Source of the DNA: Gammaproteobacteria bacterium
Lineage (GTDB): Bacteria > Pseudomonadota > Gammaproteobacteria > Pseudomonadales > CAMLJR01
Direction of reading: 5' to 3'
DNA length: 37,661 nt
Assembly: GCA_029265075.1 (NCBI GenBank)
Contig: JAJUJZ010000016.1
Coordinates: forward strand, 1-37,661
In this document: one piece after another, positions 27,577-36,569 of the stretch
Position numbering within the stretch: position 1 is the stretch's first letter
Layout of the letters: each line of letters begins with the position of its first letter
Position numbers and translations under genes: made by a program
Notes under the pieces: generated by a model
What the model was told of the DNA's origin: nothing
What the model saw: the letters and a program-made list of their open reading frames with translations, nothing else
The model's database searches: none

Positions 27577-28854
27577 TCAGAGCCGGCCGTCTACATGGTC
27601 GGCTGGCAACAGGTACTTGATATCAAAAACCACGGAGGCCGGCTTGGCAAAGGCACGGATGCGGTCCTCGCCAAGTTCGCGGAAGAGGTCGTGCGCCACG
27701 GCGATGACGATGGCGTCGTAGGCCCCGGTCGCCGGTTCCTCGATCGGACGGATGCCGAACTCGTCATGCGCTGCCGAGGCATCCACCCACGGGTCGTAGA
27801 TGTCGACCTGGGCATTGGAGTGCTGCAGCTCCCGCACGATGTCCACCACCCGGGTATTGCGGAGATCCGGGCAGTTTTCCTTGAACGCCAGTCCCATGAT
27901 CAGGATGCGCGAGTCCACGATGTGGATGCGTTTCTGCGTCATCAGCCGCATCACCTCAGTGGCCACGTAGACACCCATGTTGTCATTGATGCGGCGGGCG
28001 GCAGTGATGATCTCGGGGTAGTAGCCAGTCTGCTGGGCCTTGTGCGCCAGATAGTACGGATCGACTCCGATGCAGTGGCCGCCGACCAGGCCGGGGCGGA
28101 AAGGCAGAAAGTTCCACTTGGTACCGGCGGCTGCCAGCACATCCTCGGTGTTGATGCCCAGACGCTTGAAGATCTGTGCCAGTTCGTTGACCAGTGCGAT
28201 ATTGACGTCGCGCTGGGTGTTTTCGATCACCTTGGCAGCCTCGGCGACACGAATGCTCGAGGCCAGATGTGTACCGGCCGTTACAATGCGACGATAGAGC
28301 TGATCGACGAACTGCGCTGTCGCCGGTGTTGAACCGGAAGTGATCTTGAGGATGTTGGTCAGGCGGCGCTGCTTGTCGCCCGGGTTGATACGCTCGGGGC
28401 TGTAGCCAACAAAGAAGTCCTGATTGAAACGCAGTCCCGAGCTCTGCTCCAGGATCGGTACGCACACCTCTTCGGTTGCGCCGGGATAGACGGTCGACTC
28501 ATAAACTACGACATTGCCCGCTCGCAGCACGCTCCCGACCAGTGCACTGGCGCTGCGCAACGGGCTCAGATCCGGCTGCTTGCTGTTATCGATGGGCGTC
28601 GGCACCGTCACGATAAACACGTCGCAGTCAGTGAGGTCGGACTCACTGTCCGTGACATGGAGGTACGTGGCCGTGGCCAGCTCCTCGCGGCTCGATTCCA
28701 GCGTGGTGTCCACGCCCTGGCGCAGGCTGGCCACGCGCTGCCGGTTGATGTCGAACCCGACCGTGGGCATCTGCTTGCCGAACTCGACCGCCAGCGGTAA
28801 TCCGACGTAGCCGAGACCGATGACGGCAATTTTGGGGGTGGCGGGAAAGTTCAT
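27577..28854 (-). CDS. tviB: UDP-N-acetylhexosamine 6-dehydrogenase, TviB/WbpO type
   Basis: This NAD-dependent enzyme family oxidises UDP-GlcNAc or UDP-GalNAc to the uronic acid. The 425-residue product has a Rossmann motif IGLGYVG (residues 12-18), [16 protein letters not shown], catalytic Cys261 in [18 protein letters not shown], and the C-terminal [19 protein letters not shown]. The sequence is closer to Vi-antigen TviB and Pseudomonas WbpO than to Ugd. The exact substrate cannot be read from sequence. ATG 28854 has GGAG five bases upstream and is preferred over an in-frame GTG at 28860. It follows pgi by 87 bases on the minus strand. Confidence 0.9.
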   Translation of the reverse strand: MNFPATPKIAVIGLGYVGLPLAVEFGKQMPTVGFDINRQRVASLRQGVDTTLESSREELATATYLHVTDSESDLTDCDVFIVTVPTPIDNSKQPDLSPLRSASALVGSVLRAGNVVVYESTVYPGATEEVCVPILEQSSGLRFNQDFFVGYSPERINPGDKQRRLTNILKITSGSTPATAQFVDQLYRRIVTAGTHLASSIRVAEAAKVIENTQRDVNIALVNELAQIFKRLGINTEDVLAAAGTKWNFLPFRPGLVGGHCIGVDPYYLAHKAQQTGYYPEIITAARRINDNMGVYVATEVMRLMTQKRIHIVDSRILIMGLAFKENCPDLRNTRVVDIVRELQHSNAQVDIYDPWVDASAAHDEFGIRPIEEPATGAYDAIVIAVAHDLFRELGEDRIRAFAKPASVVFDIKYLLPADHVDGRL

Positions 28855-28941
28855 GATCACTCCGTGATAGTGGTTGTGGCCGCCGCGGCGGCCTCGGGTA
28901 GAAGGGCCGCGTCGATGGCGGTAAGCGAGACCAGTGAGCGG

Positions 28942-30582
28942 CTAGCGTTCACTGGTGGCCGCGTGTCCAAGTACATAGTCGGCGATCAACCTGGCGGTCA
29001 GCGGATCGCCATTCTCGGCAGTCCCGCTGGTGAGCTGCGGCGCGATCCGCTCGCTGATCTGTTTGCCCAGCTCGACACCCCACTGGTCAAAGGGGTTGAT
29101 GCCCCAGATCACTGCACTGGTATACACCCGATGCTCATAACAGGCGAGCAGGGCACCGAGCGTGGCCGGAGTCAGTTTCGGGAAGGTGATCAGCGTACTG
29201 GGGCGATTGCCCGGCATCACGCGATGCGGCGCGAGGCGCTCAGCGTCGGCCTGTGCGAGGCCCTCGTCCAGAGCCGCCGCGATCGCTTCTGATGCAGTGC
29301 GACCGTTGGCAAGCGCTTCGCTCTGGGCGAGACAGTTGGCCACCAGCAGACGGTGCTGTTCGGCGTCGAAGTCGCTGGTAAGCGGCAGGATGAAATCGCA
29401 GGGGATCAGCTCGGTGCCCTGATGCAGCAGCTGATGAAACGAATGCTGACCGCGTGTGCCCGCTTCGCCCCAGAACACCGGGCCCGTGGCATAGTCGACT
29501 GGCACCCCGTCGCGCGTTACCCGCTTGCCGTTGCTCTCCATGGTGAGTTGCTGGAGATACGCCGGCAGCAGTGCCAGGTCGTGGCTGTAGGGAAGGACCG
29601 CCACGCTGCGACTGTTCCAGAAGTTGCCATACCAGACATCGAGCAGACCGAGCAGGGCCGGCACATTCTGCGCCAGCGGCGCCTCGGCAAAGTGGCGATC
29701 CAGCGCGTGCGCACCGGCGAGCAGTTCGCGGAAGGCGGTGGCGCCGATGGCGCACATGATCGGAAAGCCGATGGTCGACCAGAGCGAGTAGCGGCCGCCC
29801 ACCCAGTCCCACATCGTCAGGATCTGTTCCGGCGGCATGCCCAGCGCCCCGGCGCGCTCCGGGCTCGCCGTGATGGCGATGAAGTGGCGTCCCAGCACGT
29901 TCTCCGGACAGCCTGCGGCCAGCAGCCAGCGCCGTGCGGCGGCCGCGTTGACCTGCGTCTCCTGCGTGCGAAACGACTTGCTGGCCACCACAAAGAGGGT
30001 GCGTGCAGGATCGAGCGCCTGCAGGCAGCGGCCGATGTCGGCGGGGTCGATATTGGCGACGAAGTGGACGCGCAGGTCGGTGGCGCGAGAGGCAGACAGG
30101 GCGGCCACGGCCATGCGCGGGCCGAGATCGGAGCCGCCAATACCGATATTCACCACATCGGTGACCGGCTGGTCGCTGAAGCCGGGCCACTGACCTTCGC
30201 GCAGCCGCGTCGCCAGCGCTGTCATCGACGCCAGCGCCTGCTGGACGGCGGCTGGTGCATCGGGCCGCCGCAGGTCCGTATGCAGGGCAGCGCGCTGCTC
30301 GGTGTTATTGACCAGCTCCCCCTGCAACAACGCTGCGATGGCGGCCGGCAGCCGGCGCGCTTCGGCGAGGTCACTGAGCGCTGTCAGAATGGCGGCGTCA
30401 AGATGGTGACGGCTCAGGTCGACGGTAAGTCCTGCCGCCTCACGGCGCCAGCTGGCAACCCGGTCGGTTTCAGTGGCGAAGCGCTCGCGCAGCGACTGTT
30501 GCCGGGCGCTGATGACGGCGTCGCCAATCCTTTTCCAGGCCGATAAACGGGTGAGGCTGTCATGTCCATTCGACGGCGTCAT
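28942..30582 (-). CDS. pgi: Glucose-6-phosphate isomerase
   Basis: Pgi interconverts glucose-6-phosphate and fructose-6-phosphate, the branch between glucose- and mannose-derived sugar nucleotides. The 546-residue product has the signatures WVGGRYSLWSTIG and GINPFDQWGVELGK. Catalytic residues are visible: Glu349 (TMESNGKRV), His380 (GTRGQHSFHQ) and Lys507 (ELGKQ). One motif reads SKSFRTQET where many homologues have SKTFTTQET. AGGAAG precedes the ATG. It is upstream of tviB in the same direction and divergent from the export operon. Confidence 0.96.
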   Translation of the reverse strand: MTPSNGHDSLTRLSAWKRIGDAVISARQQSLRERFATETDRVASWRREAAGLTVDLSRHHLDAAILTALSDLAEARRLPAAIAALLQGELVNNTEQRAALHTDLRRPDAPAAVQQALASMTALATRLREGQWPGFSDQPVTDVVNIGIGGSDLGPRMAVAALSASRATDLRVHFVANIDPADIGRCLQALDPARTLFVVASKSFRTQETQVNAAAARRWLLAAGCPENVLGRHFIAITASPERAGALGMPPEQILTMWDWVGGRYSLWSTIGFPIMCAIGATAFRELLAGAHALDRHFAEAPLAQNVPALLGLLDVWYGNFWNSRSVAVLPYSHDLALLPAYLQQLTMESNGKRVTRDGVPVDYATGPVFWGEAGTRGQHSFHQLLHQGTELIPCDFILPLTSDFDAEQHRLLVANCLAQSEALANGRTASEAIAAALDEGLAQADAERLAPHRVMPGNRPSTLITFPKLTPATLGALLACYEHRVYTSAVIWGINPFDQWGVELGKQISERIAPQLTSGTAENGDPLTARLIADYVLGHAATSER

Positions 30583-30729
30583 GCTGGCTTCCTGTGCGAG
30601 CGGCAGAATCGTGATGGAGAATTGCGATGAGAGTGCCGCGATGCGCGCGAGTTCGCACGAGTGAGGCGCGCTGAGCGGTAGTCTATACTGCGCGTCAGCG
30701 ATACGGAATTGCTGACCCCCGCCAAGGTC

Positions 30730-30785
30730 TGTAGTTTGCAGTACAGCAGAGCTACACGACGGTGCCCCCCCGCCAGTCGTGTTTT
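30730..30785 (+). promoter_or_regulatory. Possible attenuator in the export operon leader
   Basis: ACACGAC (30754-30760) pairs with GTCGTGT (30776-30782), followed by TTT. An alternative pairing, TGTAG (30730-30734) with CTACA (30752-30756), shares three bases with the first stem, so the two are mutually exclusive. A TATACT -10-like box lies upstream (30684-30689), with no clear -35. The T-run is short, so terminator strength is doubtful. Confidence 0.35.
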
Positions 30786-30811
30786 CGAGATGATGCCCTC
30801 AAGGAGTGTTA

Positions 30812-32227
30812 GTGGCTCACATTCGACTCTTCAATCACTATATTCAAGGCCCCTATCTGCTCCTTGCGCTGCTTGAACTGGGGGTGCTTTTTGGCGCTGC
30901 GTATGGCGCCATGTACCTGCGGTACGGTGACGAGTTCGTCATGCAGCTCTACCTGGGCTCGGATCCTGTCTACCGCGCGGTCGTGTTTGCGCTGGTAATG
31001 TCGCTCACGACCTGGGCAATGGGGGTTTATGGCTCGCGCCTGCGCGAAGGGTTCGCCGGAATGGCGGTGCGCTCGGTGGTGAGCTTCTGTCTGCTGGGCA
31101 GTGCCTCGCTCTCGCTCCTCTATTATCTCGTTCCGCAGATCAGCATGGGGCGCGGCGTGCTGTTCTGGGCCGTAGTGCTGTCGCTGGCGGGCGTGCTGCT
31201 GCTTCGCTATCTGTTTTTCAAACTGGTTGACGTGCAGCGACTGCGGCGACGCGTCGTGTTCTACGGCGCCGGCCGGCGTACTGCGGAGCTGCTCGAGCAG
31301 CTGCAGGGGGCGGAGCGCGGCATGAGTGTCGAGATCGTTGGCTGTATTCCGGCCGGTGACAATGATCCCTGTCTTGCTGCCGCACCGATCCTTCAGGCCC
31401 CCGACGACTGGCTGCAGTTCGTGCGCACCCAGCGCATTTCGGAAATTGTCATCAGCATGGACGAGCGGCGGCGGGGCGAGGGCGCAGTGTTTCCGCTGGC
31501 GAAATTCCTCGACTGCAAGCTGGCGGGCGTGCGCGTGTGCGATGCTATCGGATTCTACGAACGCGAAACCGGCAAGATAGAGCTGTCGCTGGTGCAACCG
31601 GGCTGGATGCTGTTCTCGGAGGGCTTCCGTTACAGTCAGGGGCGCGATATCGCGAAACGTGCGTTCGATATCGTGGTCAGTCTGGCGCTGCTGGCGGTGG
31701 TGTGGCCGCTGATGCTGATCGCTGCGGTGATGATCGCGCTGGAGAGCGGCTTTCCCATTATCTATCGCCAGACGCGTACCGGCCTGAATGGCAAGCCCTT
31801 CCAGGTGCTCAAGTTTCGCAGCATGCGCAAGGATGCCGAAAAAGATGGCAAGGCGGTCTGGGCGAAGAAAAATGACGATCGAATCACGCGTTTCGGCCAC
31901 TTCATGCGGAACACTCGCATAGATGAGTTGCCTCAGCTGTACAACGTGCTCAAGGGCGATATGAGCTTCATCGGTCCGCGTCCGGAGCGGCCCGAGTTCG
32001 TGTGTGACTTGGTGGAGAAAATCCCGTACTATGACACGCGTCATCGCGTCAAGCCCGGATTGATGGGATGGGCCCAGCTCAAGTACCCCTACGGGGCATC
32101 GGTCGACGATGCCGCGCAGAAGCTCCGGTACGATCTTTATTACGTAAAGAATCATAGTCTGCTTCTCGATATCGTCATTCTGGTCCAGACGGTCGAGGTC
32201 ATTTTGTTAGGCAAAGGCGTGCATTGA
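30812..32227 (+). CDS. Polyprenyl-phosphate sugar-1-phosphate transferase, EpsB-like
   Basis: This initiating transferase loads the first sugar-1-phosphate onto undecaprenyl phosphate in the inner membrane. The 471-residue product has four N-terminal hydrophobic segments (about 13-36, 55-73, 85-107, 115-133), a Rossmann-like middle region (RRVVFYGAGRRTAELLEQL) and a membrane segment from about 285. The C-terminal bacterial sugar transferase domain follows, with FQVLKFRSMR, the Asp-Glu pair D371-E372 in RIDELPQLYNVLKGDMSF, and GPRPERPEF. Start GTG 30812 has AAGGAG five bases upstream; GTG 30806 would overlap that site. It resembles the family found in exosortase-associated EPS loci. Confidence 0.88.
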   Translation: MAHIRLFNHYIQGPYLLLALLELGVLFGAAYGAMYLRYGDEFVMQLYLGSDPVYRAVVFALVMSLTTWAMGVYGSRLREGFAGMAVRSVVSFCLLGSASLSLLYYLVPQISMGRGVLFWAVVLSLAGVLLLRYLFFKLVDVQRLRRRVVFYGAGRRTAELLEQLQGAERGMSVEIVGCIPAGDNDPCLAAAPILQAPDDWLQFVRTQRISEIVISMDERRRGEGAVFPLAKFLDCKLAGVRVCDAIGFYERETGKIELSLVQPGWMLFSEGFRYSQGRDIAKRAFDIVVSLALLAVVWPLMLIAAVMIALESGFPIIYRQTRTGLNGKPFQVLKFRSMRKDAEKDGKAVWAKKNDDRITRFGHFMRNTRIDELPQLYNVLKGDMSFIGPRPERPEFVCDLVEKIPYYDTRHRVKPGLMGWAQLKYPYGASVDDAAQKLRYDLYYVKNHSLLLDIVILVQTVEVILLGKGVH

Positions 32228-32272
32228 GCTGACGTCCCGGAGGGCGCGGCGAATACGATCAATGGAGGCGTA

Positions 32273-32896
32273 GTGACGATGTGGCGTGTTTTTATTTATC
32301 TGACGATGGCGCTGTTTGCGCTGGCTGGGTGCACATCGTCCCATTACGGACCGATCGAGCAGCCTGAAGAGGCGCTGGCATTCAGCCCTGAGGATTACCG
32401 CATCGGGGTGGGCGACAACCTTGCCATCAACGTCTGGCGCGATCAGGCACTCTCCGTCACGGTGCCGGTGCGTCCCGACGGCAAGATCTCGATGCCGCTG
32501 ATTGGCGATGTGCTGGCGGCCGACAAGACCGCTGAAGGCCTGGCCGACGAGATCACCACGAAGCTCGAGAAATACGTCCGCAATCCGCAGGTCACGGTCA
32601 TCATCACCAATCCCAGCAGCACCGATTTCCAGCACCGTGTACGGGTGACCGGTGCGGTGCGTGGTCCGCAGTCCATTCCCTATCGTCAGGGCATGACCGT
32701 GCTCGACCTGGTGCTGATGGCCGGCGGCCCCAATGAGTTTGCACAGCCCAATGCGGCGAAGCTCTATCGTCGGGTCGCCGGCGAAGTGAGGGTCTACCCG
32801 ATTTACCTGCGGGATATCCTGGAGCGAGGTAATCTGGAGAGCAATTATCAGCTGCTCCCGGGCGATATTGTCACTGTCCCAGACCGCGCGTTCTGA
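32273..32896 (+). CDS. Polysaccharide export outer membrane lipoprotein (Wza-like)
   Basis: Short Wza-type proteins take part in the outer membrane export of capsule or exopolysaccharide. The product is 207 residues from GTG 32273 or 205 from ATG 32279; GGAGG (32264-32268) could serve either. A lipoprotein signal ends in LAGC (Cys20 in the longer form). The poly_export domain follows (DYRIGVGDNLAINVWRDQAL and VPVRPDGKISMPLIGDV). A SLBB-like segment (VRVTGAVRGPQSIPYRQGMT) ends with LLPGDIVTVPDRAF. It lacks the long C-terminal repeats of full-length Wza. It lies between the sugar transferase and the Wzz-type gene. Confidence 0.9.
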   Translation: MTMWRVFIYLTMALFALAGCTSSHYGPIEQPEEALAFSPEDYRIGVGDNLAINVWRDQALSVTVPVRPDGKISMPLIGDVLAADKTAEGLADEITTKLEKYVRNPQVTVIITNPSSTDFQHRVRVTGAVRGPQSIPYRQGMTVLDLVLMAGGPNEFAQPNAAKLYRRVAGEVRVYPIYLRDILERGNLESNYQLLPGDIVTVPDRAF

Positions 32897-32911
32897 TAGT
32901 CCGGAGGTAAC

Positions 32912-34426
32912 ATGGAGACTACCTACTACAGTGACATGGTGCGCGCGTTTCTGCGCGAGGTCGTCAACCTGAAGGAATGGGTTGTCGGACTGTTCCTGAT
33001 CGCCGTCTTTGCAATTCTGCTGGTCGGCTTCTTCTGGCCCAAGAGCTACCAGACCAGTGTCCTGCTCTCCGCCGATGTGTCGAACATCATCGGACCGCTG
33101 CTGGAAGGCAAGGCCGCCATCACCACCATTGACCGCTCCCGACAGGCCCAGGAGCTGATCTATACCCGCCGTATCATGGAAGCTGCTGCCCGCAAGGCCG
33201 GGTTACTGACGGGCAATGAGCCGGTTGAACGCCAGGAGGCGATTATTGCCGGCCTGCGCGCCGGCGTGCAGGTCAAGAGCGAAGGCCAGAATTACTTCCG
33301 CATCCTCTATTCGAGCCCCGACCCCGACCGCTCCTTCAACGTCCTTAACGCGGTGGTGGACACCTTTATCGATGATGCGGCTCAGCGCAAGCGCGCGGAG
33401 AGCCGCAGCGCCTACGAATTCATCAACGAACAGGTTGAAGCCTACAAGCGGCAGCTGCAGGCGGCGGAAGATCGCCTCAAGAACTTCCGCATGGGCAATC
33501 TGGATGGTACCGAAGCTCAGTCGGCGTCCCGCATCGCCTCGCTTACGATGAAGATCGAGGAGATCAAGATCGCTATCGACGAGGCGCATTCGCGCGAGCG
33601 TTCCATCCAGGAGCAGCTGGCCAGCGAATCGGAATATCTCGCTGCCCGCAGTCAGATCGATGCCTATCGCGAGCGTCTGCATGCGCTTCAGACCCAGCTC
33701 GACACACTGCGACTCAGCTACCAGGACACTTACCCGGACGTTGTGTCGCTGACGCAGCAGATCGAAGAGCTGCGCGGCCTGATTGGCCGGCTCGAAACGG
33801 AAGGCGGCATTGCCGTCGTCGGCCGCGCTACCGAAAACCCGTTGTATGAAGACTTGCGACGCCAGCTGGCCAACACCGAAACGGAAATCCGCTCGCTGCA
33901 CCGGCGCCTGCAGGTGCATGAAACCCTGCTCGAGGAAGAGTACGCACGGGCCAAGCGGGTGGCTGCCAACCAGGCTGAGTTTTCCGAGCTGACCCGGGAT
34001 TACAACGTAACCCGGCAGATCTATGAAGACATGCTGGAGAGTAAGGAGAAGGCGCGGCTGTCGATGACGCTCGATATCGAAGGGCAGGGCGTCAGCTACA
34101 AGATCCAGGAGCCGGCACGGTTCCCGATCCACCCCAGCGGCCTGCGTTTCATCCACTTCGCTCTGGCAGGGCCATTCCTGGCGCTGCTGGTACCGCTTGG
34201 CCTGGTGGCGGTCTATATCGTGCTCGATCCGCGCATTCGCTCGGTCAGTCTGCTGGCTAACAATTTGCCGGCCGACATCACTGTGCTGGGTGTCGTACCG
34301 CACATGCGTACCCCGGTGGCGCGTCGTATTCTGCAAGGCGATGTGATCCGCCTGTCGTTCATCGTTGCACTCGGGCTGGCGGCCTATATCGGCCTCGCTG
34401 CTGCCCGTCTGCTGGACAAGCTCTAA
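32912..34426 (+). CDS. Chain-length determinant protein (Wzz/GumC type)
   Basis: Wzz-family co-polymerases set polymer length from the inner membrane, with a large periplasmic coiled-coil region. The 504-residue product has a membrane segment at about 23-43 (VVGLFLIAVFAILLVGFFWP), a long helical region (about 160-390), a second at about 410-430 near a Pro-rich PARFPIHPSGLRFIHFALAG, and a third near the C-terminus. No cytoplasmic kinase domain is fused; the next gene may supply the partner. By length and order it resembles the chain-length proteins of exosortase-associated loci. Confidence 0.88.
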   Translation: METTYYSDMVRAFLREVVNLKEWVVGLFLIAVFAILLVGFFWPKSYQTSVLLSADVSNIIGPLLEGKAAITTIDRSRQAQELIYTRRIMEAAARKAGLLTGNEPVERQEAIIAGLRAGVQVKSEGQNYFRILYSSPDPDRSFNVLNAVVDTFIDDAAQRKRAESRSAYEFINEQVEAYKRQLQAAEDRLKNFRMGNLDGTEAQSASRIASLTMKIEEIKIAIDEAHSRERSIQEQLASESEYLAARSQIDAYRERLHALQTQLDTLRLSYQDTYPDVVSLTQQIEELRGLIGRLETEGGIAVVGRATENPLYEDLRRQLANTETEIRSLHRRLQVHETLLEEEYARAKRVAANQAEFSELTRDYNVTRQIYEDMLESKEKARLSMTLDIEGQGVSYKIQEPARFPIHPSGLRFIHFALAGPFLALLVPLGLVAVYIVLDPRIRSVSLLANNLPADITVLGVVPHMRTPVARRILQGDVIRLSFIVALGLAAYIGLAAARLLDKL

Positions 34427-34438
34427 AGGATCGCTGCC

Positions 34439-35170
34439 ATGGAAAAGGAAAAGGTCAACGTGCTGCGCCCGGCACCGTCCCAGCCGCGGGCGAACGGCAC
34501 CATCCAGCAGATGGCGGAAGTGCTGATGCTGTCGCCGGACGAGCTGACCGAGCGCAAGATTATCTTCCCCGGCATGCGACAGCGCGAGGTGCTGAACGCA
34601 TTCCGGGAGATTCGTACCCGGCTGATGCAAAAGATGGGCAGCAGCAACTTCGTGCTGCTGGTCAGCTCGGTCGGCACCCGGACCAGCTCCAGTTACACTG
34701 CCATCAACATTGCCGCTGCCATCGCGCTCGATGAGCGCATGACGGCCCTCTACGTCGACTGCAACCTCTACAGCCCGTTCGCGCCGCGACTGCTGCCCAC
34801 CGAGCCGGAATACGGCCTGACGGATTACCTCGACTCCCAGACACTCGGTGTCGAGGAGATCATCTATGCCTCGGGTATTCCGCGGTTGCGGGTGATTCCG
34901 CCGGGCCGACCGCACGAGACCGCGGTGGAGTATTTCAACTCGCAGCGCATGCGCAACCTGATCGACGCACTCAAGAACCGCTATCCCGACCGTTTCATCA
35001 TCCTCGATGTGCCGCCGGTGAGTGCGACCACCGAAGCCCGTATTCTGGCGCAGCTGTGCGATGCGGCTGTGCTGGTGGTACCGTTTGGCGAAGTGACCAC
35101 GTCGCAGGTTCTGGCTGGCGTGGACGCCGTTGGCCGTGATCGCTTTGCGGGCCTGATCTTTAACGAATAA
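34439..35170 (+). CDS. BY-kinase-like ATPase with degenerate P-loop
   Basis: This matches bacterial tyrosine kinases (CpsD/Wzc C-terminal type) that partner Wzz proteins. The 243-residue product has the MinD/ParA-like layout, but the Walker A region (residues 76-87) reads SSVGTRTSSSYT where active kinases have a GEGKS/T loop; the catalytic lysine is missing. The A' region is ALYVDCNL (103-110) rather than LLIDADL. Walker B is partly kept (FIILDVPP, 186-193). No tyrosine-rich tail is present. It is probably inactive as a kinase and may act as a scaffold. It lies 12 bases after the Wzz gene. Confidence 0.75.
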   Translation: MEKEKVNVLRPAPSQPRANGTIQQMAEVLMLSPDELTERKIIFPGMRQREVLNAFREIRTRLMQKMGSSNFVLLVSSVGTRTSSSYTAINIAAAIALDERMTALYVDCNLYSPFAPRLLPTEPEYGLTDYLDSQTLGVEEIIYASGIPRLRVIPPGRPHETAVEYFNSQRMRNLIDALKNRYPDRFIILDVPPVSATTEARILAQLCDAAVLVVPFGEVTTSQVLAGVDAVGRDRFAGLIFNE

Positions 35171-35196
35171 CACCAAATACCGGATCGAGACCTGAC

Positions 35197-36489
35197 ATGA
35201 ATAGCCGTTTTTTGATGCTGCCACTGGTGATCGGCACGGCCGTTGCCGGCAGCATGGTCCACGCACTCGAGTTCAATGCCAAAGGTGACCTGCGCGTTGA
35301 ACATTCAGATAACGCCCGTCGCAGCAGTGACGAGAAAATCTCTGAACTGCAGGAGCAGGTGGCGCTGGAAGTTGGCGGCGTCCATGCAGGCGAGCGCGTC
35401 ACAGCGAATTTCCGCTATCGGGCTGAACGCTGGTTCTTCAGCGAGGACTCGCAGAGCGATCGCACCTCGCTGGAAGGGCTGGCATCGGTGCGCTGGGAGC
35501 AGATTGAACAGGCACTGTTCTGGGATCTGGAACACAGCCGCAAGGATGTGTTGCGCGACAATGCGCTGGTCGACATTCAGGAAAACCGCGATGAACGCGA
35601 TCTCACCACACTGTCACCGCTGCTGGTGCTGCGACTGACCGATGTCGATCTGTTGCAGGCGCGCCTCAACTACACGCTGGTCACTTACCGCGAAGCAGAG
35701 GATCTCGATAGTGAACGTTACGGCGGCAGCCTCAGCTGGTTGCACTATCTGTCGCCCACCGACTTTTTTAGTGTCACGGCCGAGAGCAGTGAAGTCGATT
35801 TCGATTCGCGGCTGCAGGAAGACTACCGCTACGACGCGCTGACGCTGGCCTACAGCGCGCAGCTGGCTCGCATCAGTTACACCGTTACAGTGGGCTACAA
35901 CAGCGCTGATCGCGACCGCAGTGGCGACTTCAGCGGCCCGATCTATGGTCTTGATGTGCGTTTCAACGACGGCCTCAATGAATGGTACGCCCATCTTGAC
36001 TCACGGATTACCGACTCGTCGCTGGGCGATGCGAACCGGAGCATTTTCGAGGGCATCAATGTCAACGACACTACGCTGGGACGGGCGGATGTGATGAAGA
36101 AGACGCTGATGGAAGTCGGCGTCGAGTCGCAGGCGATCTGCTCCGTATGCCGCGTCGGCGCTGCGATTTTCTTTGACCGCGAGGATTACGATACCCAGCC
36201 GCGCGACAACGATGAATACGGCATCGAGCTGGATGGCACCTATCGCCTGTCGCAGCAGTCGGCCCTGCGCGCCAGCTATCGCTTCCGCTCGATCTCCTAT
36301 TCAGGCAGCAATAACCCGCGCTCCGACTACGATCAGCACGAATACCTGCTTGAGTACAATCGCCGTATCACGAATAACTTCTCGGGCGAAATCTATGTCG
36401 GCCGTTCGGAGCGGGACGGCTCGGGTCAGTTCGGCCAGTCGTATGACGAGAACATTGTGGGCATCCGCCTGAGCTACAAATTCCTCTAA
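35197..36489 (+). CDS. Outer membrane beta-barrel protein of the EPS locus
   Basis: The 430-residue product has a signal peptide ending near SMVHA-LEF (about residue 23). Alternating hydrophobic strands follow across the whole length, ending in GIRLSYKFL, as in outer membrane barrels. Similar uncharacterised barrels accompany exosortase-type EPS loci, which suggests a role in export through the outer membrane. An unusual CXXC pair, Cys315 and Cys318 (AICSVCRVG), lies within the barrel. The gene begins 26 bases after the kinase-like gene and ends at a terminator. The function of the family is not established. Confidence 0.72.
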   Translation: MNSRFLMLPLVIGTAVAGSMVHALEFNAKGDLRVEHSDNARRSSDEKISELQEQVALEVGGVHAGERVTANFRYRAERWFFSEDSQSDRTSLEGLASVRWEQIEQALFWDLEHSRKDVLRDNALVDIQENRDERDLTTLSPLLVLRLTDVDLLQARLNYTLVTYREAEDLDSERYGGSLSWLHYLSPTDFFSVTAESSEVDFDSRLQEDYRYDALTLAYSAQLARISYTVTVGYNSADRDRSGDFSGPIYGLDVRFNDGLNEWYAHLDSRITDSSLGDANRSIFEGINVNDTTLGRADVMKKTLMEVGVESQAICSVCRVGAAIFFDREDYDTQPRDNDEYGIELDGTYRLSQQSALRASYRFRSISYSGSNNPRSDYDQHEYLLEYNRRITNNFSGEIYVGRSERDGSGQFGQSYDENIVGIRLSYKFL

Positions 36490-36528
36490 TCTGGTGACGA
36501 CGCGCAGGATGCGCGGAACTACCGCCAG

Positions 36529-36556
36529 ACGCCCCCTTCACGGGGGCGTTTCATTT
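36529..36556 (+). terminator. Intrinsic terminator after the barrel gene
   Basis: ACGCCCCC (36529-36536) pairs with GGGGGCGT (36542-36549) around TTCAC, followed by TTCATTT. The T-run is interrupted, but the stem is strong. It separates the export operon from the next gene. Confidence 0.75.
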
Positions 36557-36569
36557 CAGCGTACTCACT

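Noticed and set aside
29353-30546. Plus-strand frame (397 codons) opposite pgi
   Set aside because: pgi has full catalytic motifs on the minus strand; the opposite frame is a shadow.
30726-30746. A LexA box (CTGT...ACAG) near 30729
   Set aside because: The half-sites are separated by ten bases rather than eight, and the neighbouring genes have no SOS role.
30809-32155. Minus-strand frame (448 codons) opposite the sugar transferase
   Set aside because: The plus-strand product has a clear transferase domain; the antisense frame shows no family signature.
33203-35266. Very long minus-strand open frame (687 codons) opposite the Wzz and kinase-like genes
   Set aside because: The plus-strand genes have clear families, ribosome binding sites and operon spacing; the antisense product is basic and histidine-rich with no recognisable domain.
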